In this document: in pieces, positions 7,317 to 15,210 of the stretch
Numbering within the stretch: the first letter of the stretch is position 1
Layout: each line of letters opens with the position of its first letter
Source: Nitrosophilus alvini
GTDB taxonomy: Bacteria; Campylobacterota; Campylobacteria; Campylobacterales; Nitratiruptoraceae
Assembly (NCBI RefSeq): GCF_015100395.1
Contig: NZ_AP022847.1
Coordinates: forward strand, 310,001-374,000
Length of the DNA stretch: 64,000 nucleotides
Reading direction: 5' to 3'
Translations under genes and position numbers: made by a program
The notes under the pieces: model-generated
Told to the model about the DNA's origin: nothing
Database searches by the model: none
What the model saw: only the letters and a program-made list of their open reading frames with translations

Positions 7317-9737
7317 TTGTCGAAAATCAAATGTGACCATTGCCATCTGGAGTTTGATGAAAAAGTTATGATAGAAGATGATTTAGGCGGCGAAAAAAGA
7401 TATTTTTGCTGCAAAGGGTGCCAGGGGGTATATCATCTTCTCAAAGAGGAGGGACTTGATACTTTCTATGACAAACTCGGGGATAACAAACTAGAACCTG
7501 CTGTTGCGGCTACAGAAAAGGATGATCTGGAAAAGTTTGATCTTGATGGTTTTGAAAAAAAATATGTCAAAAAAAGCAAAGAGGGACTAAATGAAATCAA
7601 TCTTATTATAGAAGGAATTCACTGTGCAGCTTGTGTATGGCTAAATGAAAAAGTTTTGCATCAGACTCCCGGTATCATAGAAGCTTCGATAAACTACTCA
7701 AACAACAAAGCAAAAATTGTCTGGGATCCTGATGAAATAAAACTCTCTGAAATTATAAGAAAAATAAGATCAATCGGTTACAATGCCTATCCTTACGATG
7801 CACAACTGCAAGAAGAGAGAGCCGTTAAAGCAAGACGGGACTATTATGCCAGGATATTAGTTGCAGTTTTTGCCACAATGAACATAATGTGGATTGCTAT
7901 TGCTAAATATGTAGGCTTTTTCACGGGTATGAATCGCGATATTAAAGATATATTGAATGTTGCAGAATTTATACTCGCGACTCCCGCCCTTTTCTATAGC
8001 GGATGGGTATATTTTAGGGGTGCATATTACGGTCTTAAAAACGGTTTTGTTACTATGGATCTTCTTGTAGCGACCGGTGCGACACTTGCATACGTTTACT
8101 CTATCTATGCAATGATAACGAGAACAGGAGAAGTATATTTTGACTCTGTTACCATGATAGTAACTTTCGTGCTGGTTGGCAAATATCTTGAAGTTTTAAG
8201 TAAGAAGAATGCTGTAGATACCATAGATAAGCTCCTGGGAACTGTTCCCACGGAAGTAACTGTGATAAAAGACAATGAAAAAGCTCTTGTAAGTATAGAA
8301 GCCGTTCGCCCGGGGGATTTGATAGAGTTAAAGCCGGGCGAAAAAGTTGCGATAGATGGGACTATAGTTACTGGTTCGGCATCTTTTGATGAAAGCTCGC
8401 TTACAGGAGAGAGCGAACCTGTTTTTAAAAAAGAGGGTGACGAGGTTCTTAGCGGTTCAATATGCCTTGATGGCGTAGTTAGATATGAAGCCAAAAAAGA
8501 TTTCAATACCTCTTTACTTTCAAATATAATAACACTTCTTGAAGACTCTATCACCAAAAAACCTCGTATTGAGAAACTTGTAAACCGGATATCGAGATAT
8601 TTTTCCGTAACGGTTTTGAGTATAGCGGTATTGACTCTTATAGCATGGTATATATATACAGGCTCTTTTGAAAAAGCGTTGATTGTTGCAATTTCAGCCA
8701 TTGTAATAGCATGCCCATGCGCATTGAGTCTGGCCACTCCTATGGCTACACTTGTGGGGATAAATTGGGCGGCAAAACACGGGATTTTATTTAAAGAAGC
8801 CGGTTTTATTGAGACAATGGCTAAAAGTGATATGCTTGTTTTGGATAAAACCGGAACGATTACCGAAGGAAAACCGAAAGTTGTTGACGCCTCATTTTTG
8901 AAAGAGTTTGACCGCTCGTTTCTTTACTCGCTTGTTTTGACTTCAAATCATCCTATAAGCCGGGGAGTTGCGGATTTTATAAAGGATGAAGGAGTAAAAA
9001 CGCTGGAGCTGGAAAATATAGAATCTATAGAAGCAAAAGGAGTAGTAGCGGAATATAAAGGAAAGAGACTAATAGGAGGAAATCCGGAACTACTTAAAGA
9101 AAAGGGTATAAAATTTGAGTATGAAGGGGAAGATTCCGTTTTTATTTTTGCCATAGATGATAAAGTGTGTGCCCTGTTTGAACTTAGAGACACACCAAGA
9201 AGCGGAGCTGCAGAAGCTGTAAAGAAAATAAAAGAGATAGGCATTAGAGTTGTAATGCTTACAGGAGACAATGAAAAAGCTGCAAAAAGAGTTGCAAAAG
9301 AGGTTGGTATAGAGGAGTTTTACGCAAAACTTCTGCCGCAGGAAAAAGCTATGAAGATAGAGGAGTTTCGTAAAGAAGGGCATATCATAGTGATGGCAGG
9401 AGATGGTATAAATGACACAGTGGCTTTGTCTTTGAGTGATATATCCATAGCTATGGGCAGCGGAGCGGATATCGCAATAAGTGTAAGTGATGTTGTCCTT
9501 CTTGACGAAGAGCCCAAGACCCTTTATAATGCTTATGTTATAAGCAGAAGAGTCTATAAATTTGTGAAACAAAATCTTGCTCTCTCTTTGATATATAACT
9601 CAATAGCTTTGCCTTTGGCTGTAGCGGGTTTTGTGAATCCTCTGATAGCAGCTATTTCTATGTCGCTGAGTTCCTTGCTTGTAGTGGGAAATTCGATCAG
9701 GATAAAGAGAGTTAGTGTGAGTGTGAGTGAATACTGA
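7317..9737 (+). CDS. ccoI: Copper-translocating P-type ATPase for cbb3 oxidase assembly
   Basis: This membrane pump is predicted to export Cu(I) for cbb3 cytochrome oxidase maturation. The cytosolic N-terminus has a cysteine-rich metal site (C6, C9, C31, C32, C35) typical of CcoI/FixI, then a heavy-metal domain with CAAC at 103-106. The transmembrane CPC motif is near residue 465 and the phosphorylation motif DKTGT near 507. The start is TTG with AAAAGGA seven bases upstream. The ccoS gene follows, which supports the assignment over a general CopA. The last residues, VSVSVSEY, are encoded by GTGTGA hexamers of the intergenic element, so the C-terminus has been extended or replaced by repeat sequence. 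Confidence 0.92.
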   Translation: MSKIKCDHCHLEFDEKVMIEDDLGGEKRYFCCKGCQGVYHLLKEEGLDTFYDKLGDNKLEPAVAATEKDDLEKFDLDGFEKKYVKKSKEGLNEINLIIEGIHCAACVWLNEKVLHQTPGIIEASINYSNNKAKIVWDPDEIKLSEIIRKIRSIGYNAYPYDAQLQEERAVKARRDYYARILVAVFATMNIMWIAIAKYVGFFTGMNRDIKDILNVAEFILATPALFYSGWVYFRGAYYGLKNGFVTMDLLVATGATLAYVYSIYAMITRTGEVYFDSVTMIVTFVLVGKYLEVLSKKNAVDTIDKLLGTVPTEVTVIKDNEKALVSIEAVRPGDLIELKPGEKVAIDGTIVTGSASFDESSLTGESEPVFKKEGDEVLSGSICLDGVVRYEAKKDFNTSLLSNIITLLEDSITKKPRIEKLVNRISRYFSVTVLSIAVLTLIAWYIYTGSFEKALIVAISAIVIACPCALSLATPMATLVGINWAAKHGILFKEAGFIETMAKSDMLVLDKTGTITEGKPKVVDASFLKEFDRSFLYSLVLTSNHPISRGVADFIKDEGVKTLELENIESIEAKGVVAEYKGKRLIGGNPELLKEKGIKFEYEGEDSVFIFAIDDKVCALFELRDTPRSGAAEAVKKIKEIGIRVVMLTGDNEKAAKRVAKEVGIEEFYAKLLPQEKAMKIEEFRKEGHIIVMAGDGINDTVALSLSDISIAMGSGADIAISVSDVVLLDEEPKTLYNAYVISRRVYKFVKQNLALSLIYNSIALPLAVAGFVNPLIAAISMSLSSLLVVGNSIRIKRVSVSVSEY

Positions 9738-9795
9738 TTGCCAATTACGAATCACGAATCACGAATCACAAATCACGAATAATGAATTACGAATT
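9711..9795 (+). repeat. Composite hexamer-heptamer element between ccoI and ccoS
   Basis: GTGTGA hexamers (9711-9729) overlap the 3' end of ccoI. A GTGAATAC joint and about eight ATTACGA/ATCACGA heptamers (9737-9795) follow, ending before the AAAGGA ribosome site of ccoS. Order and orientation match the element before ccoI. Confidence 0.88.
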
Positions 9796-9807
9796 TAAAG
9801 GAAAATT

Positions 9808-10041
9808 ATGAGTAGTGGCGTAGTTGTTATGATGCTTGTCGTTTCCACCCTGTTGGGGGCGTTGGGGCTGGCTGCGCTTTTGTGGGGACTTAGAACCGGT
9901 CAGTTTGATGATTATGGTAAGTTTCTTGACGGTGCGAGATTTGACGGGGAAGAGGAACTTAAAGATGCTGTTATGATGGAAGAAAAAAAGAAAAAAGCAC
10001 TTGAAAAAAGAAGAAAAGATAAAAGGATAATGCCTGATTAA
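9808..10041 (+). CDS. ccoS: cbb3-type cytochrome oxidase assembly protein CcoS
   Basis: This small protein of 77 residues has one N-terminal membrane segment (about residues 5-28) followed by a GLRTGQFDDYGK motif characteristic of CcoS. The charged Lys-rich tail is cytoplasmic. CcoS is needed to insert cofactors into the cbb3 oxidase and normally sits beside CcoI, as here. AAAGGA precedes the ATG. The oxidase structural genes are not in the window. Confidence 0.9.
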   Translation: MSSGVVVMMLVVSTLLGALGLAALLWGLRTGQFDDYGKFLDGARFDGEEELKDAVMMEEKKKKALEKRRKDKRIMPD

Positions 10042-10055
10042 TATTTTTAAAGAGG

Positions 10056-10083
10056 TTTTCCGGGCAGAAAGCCCGGGGAAAAA
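10056..10083. terminator. Terminator hairpin between ccoS and the cytochrome c gene
   Basis: A strong GC hairpin, CCGGGC with GCCCGG around an AGAAA loop, is extended by TTTT and AAAA arms with a GG bulge. It lies between two converging genes and could serve both strands. Confidence 0.6.
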
Positions 10084-10386
10084 TTACTTAAGACCGTGGA
10101 TATATTCAGCTACAGCCTGAATATCTGCATCACTATAAGATGCAACCTGTCCCTTCATAAGAGCGCCCATTCCGTAAACATTTCTAGTTCCAGCTTTATA
10201 TCCTTTTAGGTCTTCAACAAGCTTTGCAACATCCCATCCACCGATAGGCGCAGATTTTCCAAGAGCTTTTTTCTCACCTTTAGCACCGTGGCATCCGGCA
10301 CATTTTTTGTAAAGAGCTGCTCCGTCAGCTGCCATTAGTGACATTGCGCCAGCGGCGATTAGTCCAACGATTGCCAATTTTTTCAT
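10084..10386 (-). CDS. Periplasmic class I cytochrome c (c553-like)
   Basis: The 100-residue preprotein has an N-terminal signal peptide (MKKLAIVGLIAAGAMSLMA) and one haem-binding CAGCHG motif shortly after it. A methionine-containing segment (YGMGALMKGQ) likely supplies the axial ligand. It is a small soluble electron carrier of the c553 type, plausibly feeding the cbb3 oxidase whose assembly genes are next door. ATG at 10386 is chosen because AAGGAGA precedes it and the signal peptide starts there. An upstream extension to 10425 would have no signal-peptide logic. Confidence 0.92.
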   Translation of the reverse strand: MKKLAIVGLIAAGAMSLMAADGAALYKKCAGCHGAKGEKKALGKSAPIGGWDVAKLVEDLKGYKAGTRNVYGMGALMKGQVASYSDADIQAVAEYIHGLK

Positions 10387-10404
10387 TGTGTCTCCTTGAT
10401 TGTT

Positions 10405-10425
10405 TTGTACAAAATTTTTGTACAA
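10405..10425 (-). promoter_or_regulatory. Twin TTGTACAA palindromes in the cytochrome c leader
   Basis: The 8-bp palindrome TTGTACAA occurs twice, at 10405-10412 and 10418-10425, with centres 13 bp apart. They lie between a possible -10 (TATAAT, 10452-10447, reverse strand) and the start codon. They look like a paired operator, but the regulator is unknown. Confidence 0.45.
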
Positions 10426-10573
10426 TTTGGATTAATTACGTCCTAATTATAGGTAAAGAATTCTTTATCGTAGATAATTTTTCTTAACTATTTCAATATC
10501 TAAATTTGTTGAAATTTTAAAATCAAAGTAAGAAAGATTAAGGCAAAATCAATTAAAAAAAGATGGAGAAACA

Positions 10574-11080
10574 GTGAGAAAAGCGGTTTTTTTAGATAGA
10601 GACGGGGTTATAAATATAGATAAGAGCTATGTATATAAAAAAGAGGATTTCGAGTTTTCCAAAGGTGTTTTCAAAGCGTTGAAGCATTTTAGGAAATTGG
10701 GATATCTGTTAATTATCGTAACAAACCAATCCGGAATAGGGAGATGCTACTATACTCAAAAAGATTTTGAAAAGCTGACAGAATGGATGCTTGGAGAGTT
10801 TGAAAAAAAAGGGGTAAAAATCGATGGAGTCTATTTTTGCCCTCATAAACCGGAAGATGGTTGCATATGCAGAAAACCGGAACCTGGTATGATAAAAAAA
10901 GCTGCCGAAGATTTTGATATAGACCTTAAAAAATCATGGATGATCGGCGATAAAGAGAGGGATATCGAAGCTGCACACAGAGCGGGGATAGAAAATACCA
11001 TATTGATTGGGGATATCGACACTTCAGCGAAATTCAAAGTTAATTCGATTTTGGATACAATTTCAATTATTAAAGTATAG
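10574..11080 (+). CDS. gmhB: D-glycero-beta-D-manno-heptose 1,7-bisphosphate 7-phosphatase
   Basis: This HAD-family phosphatase of 168 residues removes the 7-phosphate in the ADP-heptose pathway. The catalytic motif is FLDRDGVIN with D8 and D10. The VTNQSG motif, a zinc-binding cysteine/histidine set (CPHKPEDGCIC) and the final GDKERD acidic motif are present. The start is GTG with GGAG upstream. It heads a four-gene forward run with hldD, hldE and gmhA, which together make all the steps from sedoheptulose 7-phosphate to ADP-heptose. Confidence 0.95.
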   Translation: MRKAVFLDRDGVINIDKSYVYKKEDFEFSKGVFKALKHFRKLGYLLIIVTNQSGIGRCYYTQKDFEKLTEWMLGEFEKKGVKIDGVYFCPHKPEDGCICRKPEPGMIKKAAEDFDIDLKKSWMIGDKERDIEAAHRAGIENTILIGDIDTSAKFKVNSILDTISIIKV

Positions 11081-11100
11081 AAGGCCGAAAGGAAGCTTAT

Positions 11101-12105
11101 ATGAAATACGGTGAAATAGACTTTAACAATAAAACCATTTTGATAACCGGTGGAGCGGGGTTTATAGGAAGCAATCTGGCTTTTTATTTTCAGGAAAATT
11201 ATCCGGAAGCAAAAGTCGTCGTTTTTGATCTTTTCAGAACGGAAGAGAGGTTTTCAAACGGCAATCTTAAAAGTTTCGGTCATTTTAAAAATCTTCTTGG
11301 TTTCAAGGGTGAAATAATAAGCGGTGATATCAATAATAAAGAGGATTTAAAAAGGCTTCTTGATTTTCGGTTTGATTATATATTCCATGAAGCTGCTATC
11401 AGTGACACTACGGTTCAAGATCAGAAAATCATGATAGATACAAATGTAAATGCCTTTAAAGATCTTTTGGATATGGCAGCCGAAATGAGAGCCGTTATGG
11501 TATATGCTTCCAGTGGCGCAACATACGGGAAACTTCCGGCTCCACATAAAGTAGGAACGGAGGCTCCTGCCAATATATACGGGTTTAGCAAACTTGCAAT
11601 GGATCATTTGGCCTATGACTATATGAAAAAGATAGATTTGCCGATTGTAGGACTTAGATATTTTAATGTATACGGTCCGAGAGAATACTTTAAAAACAAA
11701 ACAGCTTCAATGGTACTTCAGTTTGGTCTGCAAATACTGAGCGGCCAAAATCCGAAACTTTTTGTTGGTAGCGACAAAATAAAAAGAGACTTTATCTTTG
11801 TAGAGGATGTCATTCAGGCAAATATACTTGCCTGCAATCCAAAAAAGAGTGGTGTATATAATGTGGGAACGGGACTGGCCAGGAGCTTTCAGGATATTGT
11901 CGATATTTTGCAGCAAGAGCTCGGTACCGATATGCCTTGTGAATATATCCCAAATCCATACGTAAAACAGTATCAGTTTTTTACCGAAGCCGATATAGAG
12001 CCGACTCGCGAGTTTTTGGGATATGAGCCAAGATACACTTTGGAAGAAGGTATAAAAGCGGATATCCCGTATATAAAAAAGATTTTTGAAGAAGAGATAA
12101 AATAG
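11101..12105 (+). CDS. hldD: ADP-L-glycero-D-manno-heptose 6-epimerase
   Basis: This short-chain dehydrogenase/reductase-type epimerase makes the final ADP-heptose isomer. The NAD(P)-binding GGAGFIGSN lies at residues 18-26 and the catalytic YGFSK (YxxxK) near 160. A characteristic RYFNVYGPRE segment follows. The length of 334 residues is normal. It lies 20 bp after gmhB and its stop directly precedes the ATG of hldE. Confidence 0.95.
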   Translation: MKYGEIDFNNKTILITGGAGFIGSNLAFYFQENYPEAKVVVFDLFRTEERFSNGNLKSFGHFKNLLGFKGEIISGDINNKEDLKRLLDFRFDYIFHEAAISDTTVQDQKIMIDTNVNAFKDLLDMAAEMRAVMVYASSGATYGKLPAPHKVGTEAPANIYGFSKLAMDHLAYDYMKKIDLPIVGLRYFNVYGPREYFKNKTASMVLQFGLQILSGQNPKLFVGSDKIKRDFIFVEDVIQANILACNPKKSGVYNVGTGLARSFQDIVDILQQELGTDMPCEYIPNPYVKQYQFFTEADIEPTREFLGYEPRYTLEEGIKADIPYIKKIFEEEIK

Positions 12106-13530
12106 ATGGAAATTTTGAAAAAATCAAAACCAAAAATCCTCGTTGTTGGGGATCTGATGATAGATCATTACCTATGGGGCAGGTGTGAGAGGATCTCTCC
12201 CGAAGCTCCGGTCCAGGTTGTGGATATCAAAAATGAAAGCCTCGTTTTGGGGGGTGCTGGTAATGTTCTAAATAACCTGTTGGCATTCGGGGCGGATGTA
12301 AACGTTGCGAGTGTGGTAGGTGATGATGAAAACGGAGAGTGGCTCGAGAAGAGACTCTCAGACAGAGGTGTCAAAAAGCTTGTGCTTATAAAAGAAGATG
12401 GAAGAAAAACAAGCAAAAAAACAAGAGTTATCGCTTCGCATCAGCAGATTGTGAGATTTGACAAAGAGAGCAAAGAGGATATAAATGAAAATTCACAAAA
12501 AGAGCTTGTGGGGAGTGTCAAGAGAAACATAGATGATTTTGATTTGATACTGCTTTCCGATTACGGTAAAGGGATTTTGACCGAAAATGTTACAAAAGAG
12601 ATAATAGATGCGGCAAGAGATGCCGGCGTAAAGGTTTTTGTCGATCCAAAAGGCACTGACTACTCGAAATATACCGGTGCCACTTTGATAACTCCAAATA
12701 AAAAAGAGGCTTCCCTTGCGACAGGCATAGATATAAAAGATGAAGAGAGTCTGAGAAAAGCGGGATTCAAACTGAAAAACGAACTAAAACTTGATAATGT
12801 GATTATTACTCTATCTGAAGAGGGAATGGCCATATTTGAAGATGAAATGACAAAGATTCCGACCGCGGCACGTGAGGTATATGATGTGACCGGGGCCGGT
12901 GATACTGTTTTGGCAGCTTTGGGATTTGCTGTATCTGTCGGAAAGGGTTTGAAAGAGGCTGCAAGATTTGCAAACCTGGCAGCCGGAGTTGTTGTGGGAA
13001 AAGTGGGATGCGCTACAGCAACGATAGAGGAGATAGAGGAGTATGAGAGTTCTTTGCACAAAAGCAGCAGCGACAGCCATATAAAAAGTTTCGATGAGAT
13101 AGAAAAAATTGCCGGTTTATTGAAAGAGAAAGGAAAAAAAGTTGTCTTTACAAACGGCTGTTTTGATATATTGCATATAGGGCATGTCAAATATCTCGAA
13201 AAAGCGAAAGCTTTGGGTGACGTTTTGATAGTAGGACTCAATTCTGATAATTCTGTCAAAAGACTCAAAGGAGAAAATAGACCGGTAAATGAGCAGTATG
13301 ACCGTGCATATCTGCTTGCAGCGCTTGAAGCAGTTGACTATGTTGTTATATTTGACGAAGACACTCCTTATGAACTGATAAAGAGAGTAAAACCCGATGT
13401 TCTTGTAAAAGGGGGAGACTACAAAGACAAGGAAGTTGTGGGAAGTGACATTGCAAAAGAGGTTAAGCTTATAGATTTTGTAGAGGGAAAAAGCACTACA
13501 GGAATTATAGAAAAAGTAAGAAAAAATTAG
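12106..13530 (+). CDS. hldE: Bifunctional heptose 7-phosphate kinase / heptose 1-phosphate adenylyltransferase
   Basis: This is the two-domain heptose enzyme. The N-terminal ribokinase-like domain (about 1-320) carries the DVTGAGDT catalytic motif near residue 265. The C-terminal nucleotidyltransferase domain (about 340-474) has TNGCFDILHIGH. It phosphorylates heptose 7-phosphate and later adenylates heptose 1-phosphate. The fused form is common in Proteobacteria. It starts immediately after the hldD stop. Confidence 0.96.
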   Translation: MEILKKSKPKILVVGDLMIDHYLWGRCERISPEAPVQVVDIKNESLVLGGAGNVLNNLLAFGADVNVASVVGDDENGEWLEKRLSDRGVKKLVLIKEDGRKTSKKTRVIASHQQIVRFDKESKEDINENSQKELVGSVKRNIDDFDLILLSDYGKGILTENVTKEIIDAARDAGVKVFVDPKGTDYSKYTGATLITPNKKEASLATGIDIKDEESLRKAGFKLKNELKLDNVIITLSEEGMAIFEDEMTKIPTAAREVYDVTGAGDTVLAALGFAVSVGKGLKEAARFANLAAGVVVGKVGCATATIEEIEEYESSLHKSSSDSHIKSFDEIEKIAGLLKEKGKKVVFTNGCFDILHIGHVKYLEKAKALGDVLIVGLNSDNSVKRLKGENRPVNEQYDRAYLLAALEAVDYVVIFDEDTPYELIKRVKPDVLVKGGDYKDKEVVGSDIAKEVKLIDFVEGKSTTGIIEKVRKN

Positions 13531-13546
13531 TTTTTAATTTATGGTT

Positions 13547-13590
13547 GATAGTTTATAGGAGATAGAAACTATCACCAACACTAACACTTA
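13547..13590 (+). repeat. Hairpin plus CACTAA hexamers before gmhA
   Basis: GATAGTTT (13547-13554) pairs with AAACTATC (13566-13573). Three hexamers follow (CACCAA, CACTAA, CACTTA), ending before the AAGGA site of gmhA. The hexamers are of the same family as elsewhere but in the opposite orientation, and the ATCACGA part is missing. Confidence 0.6.
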
Positions 13591-13607
13591 CAAAAAAGGA
13601 ACTGCAA

Positions 13608-14171
13608 ATGATGGAAATAGTCGAAAGGGATCTGCATTCCCACCTTGAGACTGCTGCAAAAGTGATAGAGGATATGAAGTTTCATATATATACCGCATGT
13701 ATAATAACAGTCGAGACTTTGAAAAACGGTAAAAAGATACTGATTTTCGGAAACGGTGGCAGTGCTGCAGATGCACAGCATATAGCAGCGGAGCTTACCG
13801 GTAGGTTCAAAAAGGAAAGAAAAGGTTTGCCTGCTATTGCGCTTACTACGGATACTTCTGCGCTTACCGCCATTGCCAATGACTACGGGTATGAACAGGT
13901 GTTCGCAAGACAGGTTGAGGCTCTGGCACAAAATGGCGACCTCTGTATAGGAATATCTACAAGCGGAAACAGCGAAAATGTCCTCAGAGGTCTTGAAGTG
14001 GCAAAAACGATGGGATGCAAGACGATAGGACTTAGCGGAAAAGAGGGAGGCAAAATGGCATCTCTTTGCGATGCAAATATAGTAGTGCCTTCAAATGAAA
14101 CTGCCCGTATTCAGGAGATGCATATTTTGATAGGACATATTATCTGTGCAGCGGTAGACGAGGCTTTTTGA
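13608..14171 (+). CDS. gmhA: Sedoheptulose 7-phosphate isomerase
   Basis: This is the first enzyme of ADP-heptose synthesis, a SIS-domain isomerase of 187 residues. [16 protein letters not shown] (about 47-62) and the [11 protein letters not shown] phosphate-binding loop are diagnostic. It is the last gene of the forward heptose block and converges with waaF 14 bp away. AAGGAACTGCAA precedes the ATG; the next codon is also ATG. Confidence 0.95.
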   Translation: MMEIVERDLHSHLETAAKVIEDMKFHIYTACIITVETLKNGKKILIFGNGGSAADAQHIAAELTGRFKKERKGLPAIALTTDTSALTAIANDYGYEQVFARQVEALAQNGDLCIGISTSGNSENVLRGLEVAKTMGCKTIGLSGKEGGKMASLCDANIVVPSNETARIQEMHILIGHIICAAVDEAF

Positions 14172-14184
14172 TACAGGGATAAAA

Positions 14185-15210
14185 CTATCCGGTCAGCTCT
14201 TTTGCCGCTTCTATAACCATTTGTGCGGATATTCCTTTCATACATTCATGATGTTTCAGCGGGCATACCCTTTTCATACAGGGGGCGCATTCTAGGTTCA
14301 GTGAGATTACTTTGCTTTTCGGATTTTTCCACTGGGATGTGGAAGTGTAGTCGGTGGGGCCGAATATTGCCACTGTTGGCACTTTGTAGGCGGCTGCGAT
14401 ATGCATAGGACCGCTGTCGTTTGTGATGAAAAGATCAAGAGCGGCGATACTCGATATAAGCTTTGCAATGTTTGTCTTTCCTGCAAGATTTTTATAGTTT
14501 TTTACTCCCAGTTTTAAAAGTTCATTTTCTATATCTTTTGCTATTTTAACTTCACCCGGCCCACCGAATATCAGTATATTGTACTTATCTGAGAGTGCGG
14601 CTGCTGTTTTTGCAAATCTGTCAGGATACCATCTCTTTGCGCTTCCGTAGGTGGCACCTGGGTTTATTCCAAGCAGAGGTCGAAGGTTGAAGGTTGAAGG
14701 GGGAATTTTGGGAAAATAGAGTTTCAGGTCGCCTGCCGGCAGGTTTGTATTTAAAATCTTGTTGATAAATGTGTTGTATTTTTCTACCTGATGAAGAGAG
14801 GTAGAAGGAAGAAGTTTGAAGGCTGAAGGGTTATATTGATAGCGTTTTTTTGAGCCGGTTAAAAACAGAAGAAGTTTAGAGAAAAAGTGGCTTCTAAAAG
14901 TGACGGCAATATCATGCGTACCTATCTCTTTTGCAAGTTTATAGGCGGCAAAAAGGCGGTTTTTGCTCTTTTTTGTATCGTCCACAAAGACTCTTTTGAC
15001 TTTGGGATAGTTTTTTAAAGCTTCTGTTGATACATAGCTTCCGACCAGGGTTATTTCTCCGGGATTCAAAGTTTTTATGAGGTTTTGAATGGCGGGAGTC
15101 GCCATGATGGTATCACCCAGCCATGTGGGAAGTTCTATAAGCAAGGTTGAAGGTGGAAGGTCGAAGGTGGAAGGTCGAAGGTTGACGGCTGAAGGGTTAG
15201 ATGAGTTCAT
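14185..15210 (-). CDS. waaF: LPS heptosyltransferase II with repeat-encoded insertions
   Basis: This GT9 enzyme adds the second heptose to the lipopolysaccharide inner core. The catalytic core is recognisable from LLIELPTWLGDTIMATPA near residue 24 to TNDSGPMHIAAA and the C-terminal cysteine pair. Three segments do not fit the family: the N-terminal 22 residues (with PSTFDLPPST), PSAFKLLPSTS near 128-138, and PSTFNLRP near 170. All are translated from CCTTCNA heptamer arrays, and all keep the reading frame. Start choice is uncertain: ATG at 15210 overlaps the upstream glycosyltransferase by 14 bp and makes the repeat part of the protein. A TTG near 15140 would remove only the first insertion. 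Confidence 0.88.
   Translation of the reverse strand: MNSSNPSAVNLRPSTFDLPPSTLLIELPTWLGDTIMATPAIQNLIKTLNPGEITLVGSYVSTEALKNYPKVKRVFVDDTKKSKNRLFAAYKLAKEIGTHDIAVTFRSHFFSKLLLFLTGSKKRYQYNPSAFKLLPSTSLHQVEKYNTFINKILNTNLPAGDLKLYFPKIPPSTFNLRPLLGINPGATYGSAKRWYPDRFAKTAAALSDKYNILIFGGPGEVKIAKDIENELLKLGVKNYKNLAGKTNIAKLISSIAALDLFITNDSGPMHIAAAYKVPTVAIFGPTDYTSTSQWKNPKSKVISLNLECAPCMKRVCPLKHHECMKGISAQMVIEAAKELTG
14677..14705 (-). repeat. CCTTCNA heptamers inside waaF (third site)
   Basis: Three to four tandem heptamers, CCTTCAA/CCTTCGA on the coding strand, encode PSTFNLRP just before the conserved LLGINPG motif. The frame is kept. Confidence 0.85.
14796..14830 (-). repeat. CCTTCNA heptamers inside waaF (second site)
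   Basis: About four degenerate heptamers on the coding strand encode NPSAFKLLPSTS before the HQVEKY motif. The frame is kept, although flanking bases had to compensate for a copy number that is not a multiple of three. Confidence 0.8.
15143..15197 (-). repeat. CCTTCNA heptamers at the waaF 5' end
   Basis: Seven to eight tandem heptamers lie between the stop of the upstream glycosyltransferase and the first conserved waaF codons. On the coding strand they read CCTTCAG, then CCTTCGA and CCTTCCA in alternation. Confidence 0.88.

Noticed and set aside
10574-14171. Heptose genes as a nucleotide-activated glycero-manno-heptose capsule pathway (GDP form)
   Set aside because: HldE and HldD are the ADP-heptose enzymes, and the neighbouring GT9 transferases fit LPS core synthesis.
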